Shown: positions 27,571 to 36,653 of the stretch, piece by piece
How positions within the stretch are numbered: the stretch's first letter is position 1
Layout of the letters: each line of letters begins with the position of its first letter
Assembly (NCBI GenBank): GCA_013911655.1
Contig: JACESU010000001.1
Span: 816,063 to 880,062 of the forward strand
Direction of reading: 5' to 3'
DNA length: 64,000 nt
DNA from: Alphaproteobacteria bacterium
GTDB taxonomy: Bacteria > Pseudomonadota > Alphaproteobacteria > Caedimonadales > UBA1908
Position numbers and translations under genes: made by a program
The notes under the pieces: generated by a model
Database searches by the model: none
What the model was told of the DNA's origin: nothing
Seen by the model: the letters and a program-made list of their open reading frames with translations, nothing else

Positions 27571-27574
27571 ATGA

Positions 27575-27604
27575 TTGACATATAGTTGCATATGCAACTA
27601 TATT
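27575..27604 (+). promoter_or_regulatory. Promoter of the MarR-DUF1398 gene with a perfect 22-bp palindromic operator
   Basis: TTGACA at 27575-27580 is a consensus -35 box, and TATATT at 27599-27604 is a -10 box with 18-base spacing. Positions 27581-27602 form a perfect palindrome whose left arm is TATAGTTGCAT. It fills the spacer and overlaps the -10 box, where a bound MarR dimer would block RNA polymerase. Size and symmetry match known MarR operators, so autorepression is likely. Confidence 0.8.
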
Positions 27605-27634
27605 CCCCTTTGTGACTAACACAGAAAGAAAGAT

Positions 27635-28513
27635 ATGACTGATCCATCTCCAAGTCCCTTGGAAAAGCACACAGGCTATTGGCTAAGGTGCCTTTCCAAC
27701 ATGATTTCAGGAAGCTTTGAAGCGCGTGTTGAAAAGCACGCCATCACAGTCCCCCAGTGGGTGGCCTTACGGACCCTTTATGATGTTGAGAAAATCACAC
27801 CGCTAGAGGCCGCAGAACGCATCGGTGTTGATAAAAGCACCTTCTCGCGCATGCTTGATCGTCTCGAGGCAAAAAGTCTTGTGACACGTCTGACCCATAA
27901 CGCAGATGGTCGGTCGTTCTTTGTGGCGCTTACGGACAGTGCGCGTGCTCTTGTCGTCGCCATTGCGAAAGAGGCTGATACCAATGACGCCCTGTTCTTT
28001 GGACACATCACCCCCAAAGAACAAGAAACCTTACGAAACCTGATTTTACAGCTTTTAAAAGCAACGGGTGGACACTCAAAGATCGCACTAAAAGCCCTAA
28101 CCACTAGAAAGGAAAAGATGATGAATATTCAAGAAATTAAAGATGCAATTGCTCTAAGTCTTAGCAAAGAGATCTCGTTCCCCGAGCTTATTGAGCGTCT
28201 GACAAAGGCCGGCGCCGAGCGTTATACAGTGGATTTTGTGGCCAAGCTTATCCACTATTACGGCAAAGAGAACGAGTATTTTTCATACTGCATTGAAAGT
28301 GAAAACTTTGGCCTTCCAGCCAGCACATTTTGTGAAGAAAGTATTAGAAACGCCATCGAAGCAGCGCAAGCGCTTCTCATTGATTATGAGACCTTTGCGC
28401 AGCGAGTGATCGACGGAGGAGCCGCTCAGTACCAAATCTTCTTCAAAGAAAGAAAGCAACTTTACCTTGGACGTGAAGGGTCTGTATACGCCTATCCGTT
28501 TCCCCAATTCTAA
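27635..28513 (+). CDS. MarR-family regulator fused to a DUF1398 domain
   Basis: 292 residues. Residues 1-150 are a MarR winged-helix domain (TPLEAAERIGVDKSTFSRML recognition region, THNADGRSFFVALT wing). Residues about 162-292 match the DUF1398 (YbcV-like) family: FPELIERLTKAGAERYTVDF, LIHYYGKENE and a late GGAAQYQIFFKERKQL. DUF1398 is normally a stand-alone protein of unknown function. Two ATGs (28118 and 28121) with AAAGGA just before them lie exactly at the junction, so free DUF1398 protein might also be made. A palindromic operator covers the promoter. It could bind a small ligand and control the redox cluster; that is inference. Confidence 0.85.
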   Translation: MTDPSPSPLEKHTGYWLRCLSNMISGSFEARVEKHAITVPQWVALRTLYDVEKITPLEAAERIGVDKSTFSRMLDRLEAKSLVTRLTHNADGRSFFVALTDSARALVVAIAKEADTNDALFFGHITPKEQETLRNLILQLLKATGGHSKIALKALTTRKEKMMNIQEIKDAIALSLSKEISFPELIERLTKAGAERYTVDFVAKLIHYYGKENEYFSYCIESENFGLPASTFCEESIRNAIEAAQALLIDYETFAQRVIDGGAAQYQIFFKERKQLYLGREGSVYAYPFPQF

Positions 28514-28519
28514 GATCTC

Positions 28520-28554
28520 AGAGGACGTGTGACGCACGTCCTCTCTCTCCTTTT
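28520..28554 (+). terminator. Rho-independent terminator after the MarR-DUF1398 gene
   Basis: GAGGACGTG and CACGTCCTC form a nine-base stem, followed by a pyrimidine run ending TTTT. It lies between convergent genes. Confidence 0.75.
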
Positions 28555-29527
28555 AGATGGCAATGGAGGCAAAAGGTTGCCAGGTCTGCCACACTTCTTG
28601 GGGAATCACTTCTTGTCGCCACGCGCTTGTATCTGCAAACAACATCCGCAAAAGCTGGTTGTTCATTTCGTGCCCACCGTTGTAGGAGGTATAGACCCCC
28701 AAAATCGGCGCACCTGCCAAAGCCATGTCTCCCACGGCGTCAAGGATTTTGTGGCGCACACATTCGTCGCGAAGACGCTCGCCACCCGCATTCATCACCT
28801 TACCTTCGTGCAAAACAAGCGTATTCTCAAGGCTTGCGCCTTTTGCAAGGCCCATGGCCTGTAGCTTTTGACCATCCTCAAAAAAACCAAAAGTTCTGGC
28901 CTTAGAAATTTCACGAAGAAAACCAGCCGGCGTCCACTCAAAACTCATGGCCTGGGCCGCAACCCCGTCCCGTCCGCCAAAAAAATCAAAGGTGAAATTA
29001 TAGGTCGTCTTTGCCGCGGGCTCAAGACGCACAAACTTGTCCCCTTGACGTACTTCAACGGGTTTTAAAATCTTGTATCTAAGGCGGTTTGCGTCTTGCG
29101 CCACAAGCCCAAGGGCACCAATTGCATCAGCATAAACATGGGAACTGCCATCCAGGACAGGCATTTCCGGACCACTAACCTGTACATAAAGATTGTCAAT
29201 TTCAAGACCCGCAAGGGCGGCCATGAGATGCTCGACCATGGCAATGGTGACACCGTCTGCGTTGCGCAGCTGAGTACTCATACGCGTATCGCTTACTTGA
29301 TGCCAAAGGGCTTGGATCTGGGCAGGCGTGTCGTAGTCTGTCCGCTCAAAGACAATCCCTGTGTTTTCAGGGGCAGGTTTAAAGATTACACTCACCCCTT
29401 GTCCAGAGTGGACGCCAACTCCTTCCACAGACCCTGATTTTCTGATGGTTTTTTGCTGGGCGACTTTCTTTTGTTGTGCATATTGATCTGCGTCTCGGCC
29501 TGAGATGACCATTCTTTTTGTGTCCAT
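28553..29527 (-). CDS. lpxC: UDP-3-O-acyl-N-acetylglucosamine deacetylase LpxC
   Basis: 324 residues. LpxC performs the committed step of lipid A synthesis, removing acetate from UDP-3-O-acyl-GlcNAc. The zinc ligands are visible: the His in TIAMVEHLMAALAGLEIDN and the His/Asp pair in RHKILDAVGDMALAG; the catalytic His lies in GGHEMNNQLL. The hydrophobic-passage region is LEPAAKTTYNFTFDF. The first 20 residues (RDADQYAQQ) are an extension beyond the usual start. It shows the organism makes lipopolysaccharide. It is not next to ftsZ as in many relatives. Confidence 0.96.
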   Translation of the reverse strand: MDTKRMVISGRDADQYAQQKKVAQQKTIRKSGSVEGVGVHSGQGVSVIFKPAPENTGIVFERTDYDTPAQIQALWHQVSDTRMSTQLRNADGVTIAMVEHLMAALAGLEIDNLYVQVSGPEMPVLDGSSHVYADAIGALGLVAQDANRLRYKILKPVEVRQGDKFVRLEPAAKTTYNFTFDFFGGRDGVAAQAMSFEWTPAGFLREISKARTFGFFEDGQKLQAMGLAKGASLENTLVLHEGKVMNAGGERLRDECVRHKILDAVGDMALAGAPILGVYTSYNGGHEMNNQLLRMLFADTSAWRQEVIPQEVWQTWQPFASIAI

Positions 29528-29568
29528 TCAAGGGGGTAATGCTGAGGGGATTTTTTCAAGAAAATGCC

Positions 29569-30696
29569 TTAAAAAACAAGCTTTCTTCTATTACAAATTG
29601 TTTCCTGTGGCGTGATCACGTCACCACCTGTCATAGAGGCACAAACGCCCGTCGTCCCGGGGAATGAAATTGCTTTTCTTTGATAGGATCTAATTGCCAA
29701 ATAAGCAAAAGCCTGCGCTTCAATAAAGTCTCCTTGCCATCCAAGGGTTTCTACTGGCTCAACCAATGAAGGGGACAGAAGTGATCTGAGCTCCTCGACT
29801 AAATACGTGTTATGCCTTCCCCCTCCACACAAATAATAGTGGCTGGGCATTTTTGGATAGAAGTTTGCCGCCGCCGCAATGGTTTTTGCTGTCAACGCCG
29901 TCAGGGTTGCAGCGCCGTCCTCAAGGGAAAGTCCTTGGCAAAGAGCCAAGGTGAAATTTCCCCGGTCCAGTGATTTGGGCGGCTTTTGTGAGAAATAAGG
30001 GTGATGTAAATAAGCCTCTAGAACGTTTTCATGAACAGTCCCTTGCCGCGCAATCTGGCCGCTTTCATCAAAGGCTTGTCCAGTGTGCTTGTAAATCCAG
30101 TCATTGAGCAGTGCGTTACCTGGACCCGTATCAAAGGCAATGAGTGATTCAGCGCACGCGCCCTCTCCACACCACGTCACATTGGCAATTCCCCCAATAT
30201 TGACAAAGACACTCGCCCCTAGTGCTTTTCCTTTCAAGGCCTGATGAAAAATGGGGACGAGGGGCGCCCCCTGCCCGCCTGCTTCTAAATCTTTTTGACG
30301 AAAATTGTAAATCACAGGACACCCAAGGGCCTGGGCAAGAAAAGACGGATCACCTAGCTGAAGACTTATCTTTCGCAAAGGATCATGAAGAACCGTTTGC
30401 CCGTGAAACCCCAAAAGCTCTGGCTGTCTTTTTGTGGTATCGATGAGGCTATTAGCAGCCTCTAAATGATACCGCGTCAATACCGTTGAGGCTTGTGCAC
30501 GAAGGGGGCTCTCTCCCTTTTCTTGATAGTCTTCTATGGTCGTTTTTAAAAGGTCTTGAACCGCCGGTGGATAGGGAATAAAGACATTCCCCACAGGTTT
30601 GACGAGTGTTTCTCCATCGCTTTCAATAAAAGCCGCATCAACCCCATCAAGTGAGGTGCCACTCATAAATCCAAGGGACAGGATTGTCTTACCCAC
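29569..30696 (-). CDS. anmK: Anhydro-N-acetylmuramic acid kinase
   Basis: 375 residues from a GTG start. The opening LGFMSGTSLDGVDAAFIE is the family hallmark, and other marks are GFHGQTVLHDP, FVNIGGIANVTW, FDTGPGNALLNDW and the late LCGGGRHNTYLVEEL. AnmK phosphorylates 1,6-anhydro-MurNAc to MurNAc-6-phosphate in peptidoglycan recycling, in line with the AmpG-type permease at the left end. It lies upstream of lpxC on the same strand, 41 bases apart. Confidence 0.96.
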   Translation of the reverse strand: MGKTILSLGFMSGTSLDGVDAAFIESDGETLVKPVGNVFIPYPPAVQDLLKTTIEDYQEKGESPLRAQASTVLTRYHLEAANSLIDTTKRQPELLGFHGQTVLHDPLRKISLQLGDPSFLAQALGCPVIYNFRQKDLEAGGQGAPLVPIFHQALKGKALGASVFVNIGGIANVTWCGEGACAESLIAFDTGPGNALLNDWIYKHTGQAFDESGQIARQGTVHENVLEAYLHHPYFSQKPPKSLDRGNFTLALCQGLSLEDGAATLTALTAKTIAAAANFYPKMPSHYYLCGGGRHNTYLVEELRSLLSPSLVEPVETLGWQGDFIEAQAFAYLAIRSYQRKAISFPGTTGVCASMTGGDVITPQETICNRRKLVF

Positions 30697-30787
30697 GGCG
30701 CGCTTTCATAACCTACTGATCTTGATCAAAGATAGAAAGAAAGCACACCGCATGCAAGACACAACGTTATTCTTTAGTGAGGATCTC

Positions 30788-31459
30788 TTAAGAGCCAGCA
30801 CCCTGGTATTTCTTGTCGAGGCTGTCGAGAAACGCACTAATATCACCGCCTGCACTTTGGATAAGGCCTGCATATTCAGAGCGCTGGGTAATGCTCATGC
30901 TGACACCGTTTACGATCAAATCAACAACCTTAAACGCACCGGCTTTCGGCCCTTTGCTTTGACGAAAGACTTTCCAATCAACACTGAGGGGCTCCGCGCC
31001 AGAGGGACGCACGACGCGGCTACTCACAAGCACGCCGCCGTCTTCTAAGGTTTGAGCGCCCGTCACTTCTAATTTCTCATTAGAGTAGTTATCAAACTGT
31101 GCCGCATAGTTTTCGACAATCGCTGTTTCAAAAAGACCTAAATAGCGGGCCTTTTGCGCGTCGTCGGCTTGGCGCCAGTAGCGTGCCAACACAAATTTCC
31201 CAATGGAGGGAATACTGAATTTTGTCTGTAGGATTTCGCGGAATTGGCTTTTGCGTTCTGAAAGACTCGATTCCTTGTGCACGAGCACTTGGATGATCTC
31301 GTTACCTGTTTCTGTGACAAAGGATTTATACGCTTCTTGAGAAGCGGCATCACTGCTCACTCCTGCGTCAGACGCACCAGCGCTCTCTTGCGCAGCATAG
31401 ACGTCAGTCGACATCATGCCTGCGCTTAGCAGAACAGCGCAACATACTTTATTTAACAC
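30788..31459 (-). CDS. mlaC: Periplasmic phospholipid-binding protein MlaC
   Basis: 223 residues from a GTG, with a signal peptide (AVLLSAGMMSTDVYA). The body fits the MlaC/Ttg2D family: REILQTKFSIPSIGKFVLAR, RYLGLFETAIVENYAAQF and FKVVDLIVNGVSMSITQRSE. MlaC carries phospholipids across the periplasm between MlaA and MlaFEDB. It follows mlaA by 5 bases. The inner-membrane complex genes mlaD, mlaF and mlaE are 17 kb away at 48585-51391. Confidence 0.94.
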   Translation of the reverse strand: MLNKVCCAVLLSAGMMSTDVYAAQESAGASDAGVSSDAASQEAYKSFVTETGNEIIQVLVHKESSLSERKSQFREILQTKFSIPSIGKFVLARYWRQADDAQKARYLGLFETAIVENYAAQFDNYSNEKLEVTGAQTLEDGGVLVSSRVVRPSGAEPLSVDWKVFRQSKGPKAGAFKVVDLIVNGVSMSITQRSEYAGLIQSAGGDISAFLDSLDKKYQGAGS

Positions 31460-31464
31460 GTTAA

Positions 31465-32268
31465 TTACTCCTCCAAAGTCGGTGAATCTTTATAAACAAC
31501 ATGACCATCATTTATCTGGAAAGCGCGATGTTGTCTATATAAAACACGGTAGGTCGCATACTTATCCGAAGATGTTCTATCGATTGTATCCGTTGTGGGC
31601 AAGGCATCTCTTCTTTTACGCACGGCGTCAAGACCAGCACGACCCCAGACCACTTCATTCAAATCCTTATCCCTAAGGAAATAGTTGAAGGGATCCATCG
31701 CCCAATCTGCAAGAGTACCCACAAAATCTCTAAAGTTAGAAGGGCCTAAAACAGGAAGCACCAAATACGGACCATCATCAACTTGGTAATGCGCAAGAGT
31801 TTGCCCAAAATCACGCTTGCGACGCTCAAGACCTGCAAGCTTGTAGGCTGGATTGAAAAGCCCCCCAATGCCGATGGTGGAGTTCATGGTAAAGCGGCCG
31901 AGAGCCTCCATGGCGTGATCCGGTTTTCCTTGAAAAAGCTCATTGGCAAACGTCACGGGCTCTACAAGGTTGTCCAGAACGTTGCTCACGTTTTCCTTCA
32001 CAGGATCAGGCGTGCACAAATCATAAATCTGCGCCGCTGGCTTTAGAAACATCCCGTCCAATATTTCGTTAAAAACAAAAAAGAATCGGTTCATAGGCTC
32101 AAGGGGATCAGGTGTTTCGTCGCCTTTGACGTCAACATTCACCTGCTCAGCACCAAGTCCTACCGCATTGGATGCGAAAAGCTCTGTTGTGATTGATACA
32201 CTCAACATCATTAAAAGAACGGCCTTTGGTAGGACATTTTCCTTCGTAGGTGCTACTTTATTCTTCAC
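31465..32268 (-). CDS. mlaA: MlaA/VacJ-family outer-membrane protein
   Basis: 267 residues from a GTG with AAGGAG upstream. The family core is PDPLEPMNRFFFVFNEILDG, GRFTMNSTIGIGGLFNPA, and PYLVLPVLGPSNFRDFVG. MlaA removes phospholipids from the outer leaflet of the outer membrane and passes them to MlaC. In E. coli it is a lipoprotein, but here the signal region (SVSITTELFASNA) has no lipobox Cys, so it is probably not lipidated. The C-terminal tail is charged. It is first in the mlaA-mlaC pair. Confidence 0.94.
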   Translation of the reverse strand: MKNKVAPTKENVLPKAVLLMMLSVSITTELFASNAVGLGAEQVNVDVKGDETPDPLEPMNRFFFVFNEILDGMFLKPAAQIYDLCTPDPVKENVSNVLDNLVEPVTFANELFQGKPDHAMEALGRFTMNSTIGIGGLFNPAYKLAGLERRKRDFGQTLAHYQVDDGPYLVLPVLGPSNFRDFVGTLADWAMDPFNYFLRDKDLNEVVWGRAGLDAVRKRRDALPTTDTIDRTSSDKYATYRVLYRQHRAFQINDGHVVYKDSPTLEE

Positions 32269-32427
32269 TATATTCTCCTTCCACCATTTTTGCCGTTTTC
32301 AGACCATACACCAAAAGATGCAAAAAAAAACTTAATAAGCTTCGTCTAAAAGGTTAACACGGCTTCCCATGGACTAAAAAAAACGGTACTCTGCCAACAT
32401 GGCTAGTGTAACGTAGTGTTCTGCAAG

Positions 32428-33054
32428 ATGAAACAGGGAAAAGCTTTCTTTTTGATGGTGTTGTTTACAACACTTATGGCAAGCAATAAGGGATATACCG
32501 TGGTACCGGATATTACCATCGGTCAAAACAACGCCCCTATAACTATTATAGAATACTCATCTCTTACCTGCCATTACTGCGCAGAATTTCATAAAGACGT
32601 TTTGCCAGCTCTTAAAAAGAAATACCTTGATACCGGCAAAGCTCGCCTGGTCTTCAGAAATTTCTCTTCTGATGCGTACGGTATTGCCGCTGCCTGCCTT
32701 CTTTCAAAAGCACCTGCGATTAAAAGAGTCGGGCTTTTGAATGAGCTGTTTTTGAAGCAAGCGCAGTGGATGTCACCTGAATATGTGCGCGAACTTGCTG
32801 CCATTTTCTCCCTGCCTATCAGCCAAGCCCAAACCTTCACCTCAGACAAGACACTGATCAAAGCATTAGGTGAGGACTTTCTTGCGGCTCAAAAGAAATA
32901 CAATATCAATGCAACTCCTTATTTTATTGTGAATGGACGGGTCATTGATTATAAGCCAAAACTTGAAGAGTTGGAAAAGTTGATGTACCCAAAAGCAGCA
33001 CCAGGCACAGAGAAGAAAGCGGTCCCTGAAAAGCCACTATCTCAAAAGAAATAG
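32428..33054 (+). CDS. DsbA/Com1-like periplasmic thiol-disulfide oxidoreductase
   Basis: About 208 residues from the ATG at 32428; a GTG at 32416 is in frame. An N-terminal signal peptide (AFFLMVLFTTLMASNKGYT) precedes a thioredoxin fold with the active site YSSLTCHYCAEFHKDVLP (CxxC = CHYC) and the cis-Pro loop INATPYFIVNGRVIDY. It should oxidise or isomerise disulfides of exported proteins. The Lys/Pro-rich tail is disordered. It is 8 bases upstream of the ABC exporter gene. Confidence 0.9.
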   Translation: MKQGKAFFLMVLFTTLMASNKGYTVVPDITIGQNNAPITIIEYSSLTCHYCAEFHKDVLPALKKKYLDTGKARLVFRNFSSDAYGIAAACLLSKAPAIKRVGLLNELFLKQAQWMSPEYVRELAAIFSLPISQAQTFTSDKTLIKALGEDFLAAQKKYNINATPYFIVNGRVIDYKPKLEELEKLMYPKAAPGTEKKAVPEKPLSQKK

Positions 33055-33062
33055 TACCTCAC

Positions 33063-34904
33063 ATGAGCTCTTCTGGCCCTTACACTGAATCGATTCTTTA
33101 TACTTATTGTTACCGCTGGGCTAAAAAGATTTGGCCATCCAGGCTCCTGCGGCGTCATAAAATAGAAGAGTCCATCGACATTGGTCCCTTCGTGGCACGC
33201 TTTCTTATGCCCTACCAATTTGCCGTGATGAAAGCTCTTTTGCTTTTAACCGTTGCAGCCCTGACTGTTCTTTCTTTTGGATTTGCTTTTCGCCTGCTCG
33301 TGGATCACGGGTTTTCCAGCAATCATGATTCCTTCATCAATGTTGGCTTTATTTTCTTTCTGGGCGCAAGCGCGCTATTAGCCCTTAATGCTTATTTTCG
33401 TATCACGACAACCTCTTGGATTGCCGAGCGTCTTGTGACAGACGTCAGACGAGAGGTGTTTGGGCATCTCCTCACACTGGACCAAACGTTTTTTGAAACA
33501 GCACGCACAGGCGATCTCATCTCACGCATCAATACGGACACAAGCCTCATCCAAACACTGTTTACCAACTCAGCGGCTGTCGCGGTACGAAGCCTCTTAC
33601 AGCTGGTGGGGGCAACGCTCATGATGTTTCTTACAAGTCTTAAATTGACGGGTATTGTTTTTTTAGTGGTACCTATCATTTTATCTCCCATTTGGCTTTT
33701 AGGACGCTGGGTCAAGCGGCTGACAAAACAAGTGCAAGAAGCTCAAGGAGACGCTGAAGCCTACGCGGCCGAGCATCTGGCATCTGTCACAACCTTGCAG
33801 CTCTTCAACCGAGAGCAAACGATTCTTGGCAGGTTTATGAGTCACCTGGATGCGCGCCTTGCGCTTGTCAAAAAACGCATTCACGTGCGTTCAGGCCTTG
33901 TGTGCATTGTGATCTTTTTTGCCTTTGCCAGCGTAAGCTGCGTCTTATGGATCGGCAGCCAAGATGTTCTTTCAGGTCATATGACGGCAGGCGCTCTTGT
34001 TTCCTTCGTCTTTTTTGCTGTGATTGTGGCCGGGTCGCTCAACTCTCTTTCGGAGGTTTTTGGCGAGCTTCAAACCGTTTCAGGGGCGTGCGAGAGGTTG
34101 GTAGAGCTTTTAATTGTCACCCCTACCTTGGCACAAGCTGACACACCTCAAACACCAACGTTCAACAAAGAAATTTCCTTTGATAACGTGACCTTTAGCT
34201 ATCCTACAAGGACAACGCTTCCCTCACTAACCGATTTTTCTCTTACATTGAAGAAAGGAGAAAAAGTCGCCTTGGTGGGTCCATCAGGAGCTGGGAAAAG
34301 CACTGTTTTTCAACTTCTTCTGAGGCTCTTCGACCCACAATCTGGCACTCTGCTTGTGGATGGTCTCCCTTATACGGCGTGTGATCTTTCAAGCCTTCGT
34401 CAGCTTTTTGCCGTCGTCCCTCAAGAAACGTTGATTTTTAACACGAGCATCGAAGAGAATATACGCTTTGGCGAGCGAACGCTTCACTCCTCCTCTTCTT
34501 TTGAAGACGTGTGCAAGAAGGCGCATGTAGATGAATTTGTAAGCACCCTGCCCCAAGGATATCAAACCGTTGTGGGCGAGCGCGGCGTACGTCTTTCGGG
34601 AGGCCAAAAACAGCGCCTTGCCCTTGCGCGTGCTATTCTACGAGAGGGTGAGATTTTGCTTTTGGATGAAGCAACCAACGCCCTTGATTCAGCAAGTGAA
34701 GCCCATATTCAAGAGGCCCTTATCTATCTTTTAAAAGACAAAACTGCCATGATCATCGCGCACCGGCTTTCTACCATCGAAAACGTGGACCGCATTATTG
34801 TGCTTGATCAAGGACGCATGGTCGAACAAGGTACGTATACAGAGCTCCTAGCCAAAAAGGGTCTATTTGCACGCCTTGTACACAAACAACAGTTTGCGAG
34901 CTGA
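33063..34904 (+). CDS. ABC exporter with fused membrane and ATPase domains (MsbA-like)
   Basis: 613 residues. Residues 50-340 form a six-helix ABC transmembrane domain, and residues about 360-605 form the ATPase. ATPase motifs are Walker A ALVGPSGAGKSTVFQLL, the Q-loop FAVVPQETLIFN, signature LSGGQKQRLALARAIL, Walker B EILLLDEATNALDS and the switch His in IIAHRLSTIE. It works as a homodimer exporting lipids, peptides or drugs. The substrate is unknown. It follows the DsbA-like gene closely. Confidence 0.93.
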   Translation: MSSSGPYTESILYTYCYRWAKKIWPSRLLRRHKIEESIDIGPFVARFLMPYQFAVMKALLLLTVAALTVLSFGFAFRLLVDHGFSSNHDSFINVGFIFFLGASALLALNAYFRITTTSWIAERLVTDVRREVFGHLLTLDQTFFETARTGDLISRINTDTSLIQTLFTNSAAVAVRSLLQLVGATLMMFLTSLKLTGIVFLVVPIILSPIWLLGRWVKRLTKQVQEAQGDAEAYAAEHLASVTTLQLFNREQTILGRFMSHLDARLALVKKRIHVRSGLVCIVIFFAFASVSCVLWIGSQDVLSGHMTAGALVSFVFFAVIVAGSLNSLSEVFGELQTVSGACERLVELLIVTPTLAQADTPQTPTFNKEISFDNVTFSYPTRTTLPSLTDFSLTLKKGEKVALVGPSGAGKSTVFQLLLRLFDPQSGTLLVDGLPYTACDLSSLRQLFAVVPQETLIFNTSIEENIRFGERTLHSSSSFEDVCKKAHVDEFVSTLPQGYQTVVGERGVRLSGGQKQRLALARAILREGEILLLDEATNALDSASEAHIQEALIYLLKDKTAMIIAHRLSTIENVDRIIVLDQGRMVEQGTYTELLAKKGLFARLVHKQQFAS

Positions 34905-34919
34905 GAAAAAATTTCTTAC

Positions 34920-36599
34920 TTACGCTGAACGGACGCGCTGCACAAACGCATTGACGACGCTTTTCAAAACACCTGTTTGCTCTCGAAGCGTTCCAGCCGC
35001 TTTTAAGCTATCTTTTGCCATCCTGTCTGCTTCCTGGGACTCTTTTAAAATCCCTTCTGTGTTAGCAGAAACAGCATTTGTACCCCGAGAGGCCTCTTCT
35101 ACGCCGCGCGCAATTTCTTGGGTCGCAGCGCGCTGTTCCTCTACGGACGCCGCCACACTGGCCATGAGCACATTGATTTGTGAAACGCGACCTGTGATGG
35201 TTTCCATATCAGATTTTGCACTGGTCGTGGATTTCTGAATTTCAGCAATCTGAGAAGAAATTTCTTCCGTCGCTTGAGCCGTTTGGTGCGCAAGCTCTTT
35301 TACTTCTGAGGCAACCACCGCAAATCCTTTTCCAGCCTCACCAGCTCTGGCAGCCTCAATAGTCGCGTTCAGTGCAAGGAGGTTCGTCTGTGCTGCAATT
35401 TGCTGAACAAGTTCTACAACAGAATAAATTCTATCGGCATTTTTTGAGAGAACGACCATGTTGTCACAAGTGCGACTCACTTGAGTATTGGCTTCATCAG
35501 CTTCAATAGAAATGCTCGCTATGCGACTGCTGATTTCCTCAATAGCCAAAGCAAGCTCTTCCGCAGAACCAGACACAGCTTGCACATTTTTATTAGCGTT
35601 TTGTGCGTTGTGGGTCACTGCATTTACTTGTTTCCCCGTTGTTTCAACACTTTGAAAAAGTCTCTCAGATGTTTCTTGCATCTTGACGGCGTCACTTGCC
35701 ACCGCACCGACAATACAGTCTACTGATTTTTCGAACTCTTCAGCCAGCTGATGAAGAGCCTCTTTCTTTTCCATTTCTGTTCGCTTTTGTAAATGACGAG
35801 ACTCTTCTTCAAGACTGTTTACACGAATCATACTTTCTTTAAAAACTTGAAGTGCTTGTGCCATCTGACCAATTTCATCCAAGCGCTCGGTGGCGGGAAT
35901 TGCCCCTGTCAAATCCCCTTGTGTCATATACCCCATAGTCATTGTTACTGCTTGAATGGGCACAACAATACTTTTTGTGACAAAAACAGCCACAATGGAA
36001 CCGAGTACAAAAATACCTAAGGACATACCTCCAAGATACAAAAGGTTGCGTAGAAAAACATTCCAAACATCATCCACATAAATCCCTGTCCCAATCACCC
36101 ATCCCCACGCTTTAAAGGGCGATACATAACTAATCTTTTCAATAGCAGATTTGCCTTCATCTCGAACCCAGTAATAGGTAACAAACCCGCCTCCTTTTGC
36201 TGCCTTTTCCACGAATGCTTGCATGAAAAGAAATCCGTTTGCATCTTTGCTAGAAAAAGCATTTACCCCACCTTTTTTGGGATGCGCAAGGAAAACACCT
36301 TGCATATTATTCACCCAGAGATAATCCTTATTGTCAGCGCCATACCTTAAAAGACCAATGAGTTTTAGGGCCTGAGATTTTGCTTCTTCTTCTGGCAGTT
36401 GTTTGGCTTGAGCCCGGTTATAGTATTCTAAAGCGATACTTTGAGCGGTTTCCACAATACTTTGTGTTTTTTCTTGGCGATCTTGCATCAAATTACTATA
36501 GATATTATAAAGAGCTATACCAAAAACAACGCTGGAAAGGACAAGAATTGCACACAGCATTACCATAAGTCTTGGTCCAATCCGCAATGAATTCAGCAT
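34920..36599 (-). CDS. Methyl-accepting chemotaxis protein with periplasmic Cache domain
   Basis: 559 residues. A membrane helix at about 12-33 and another at about 190-212 flank a periplasmic single-Cache domain ([40 protein letters not shown]). A HAMP domain follows ([20 protein letters not shown]). The signalling hairpin carries [20 protein letters not shown] and [20 protein letters not shown]. sCache receptors often sense small organic acids. It is the last gene of the minus-strand signalling operon, 54 bases after the hybrid kinase gene. Confidence 0.95.
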   Translation of the reverse strand: MLNSLRIGPRLMVMLCAILVLSSVVFGIALYNIYSNLMQDRQEKTQSIVETAQSIALEYYNRAQAKQLPEEEAKSQALKLIGLLRYGADNKDYLWVNNMQGVFLAHPKKGGVNAFSSKDANGFLFMQAFVEKAAKGGGFVTYYWVRDEGKSAIEKISYVSPFKAWGWVIGTGIYVDDVWNVFLRNLLYLGGMSLGIFVLGSIVAVFVTKSIVVPIQAVTMTMGYMTQGDLTGAIPATERLDEIGQMAQALQVFKESMIRVNSLEEESRHLQKRTEMEKKEALHQLAEEFEKSVDCIVGAVASDAVKMQETSERLFQSVETTGKQVNAVTHNAQNANKNVQAVSGSAEELALAIEEISSRIASISIEADEANTQVSRTCDNMVVLSKNADRIYSVVELVQQIAAQTNLLALNATIEAARAGEAGKGFAVVASEVKELAHQTAQATEEISSQIAEIQKSTTSAKSDMETITGRVSQINVLMASVAASVEEQRAATQEIARGVEEASRGTNAVSANTEGILKESQEADRMAKDSLKAAGTLREQTGVLKSVVNAFVQRVRSA

Positions 36600-36653
36600 C
36601 TGTTTTCCTCTTCAAAAAATCACTAAAATTCTAAATCAGCTAAGATTAATTTT

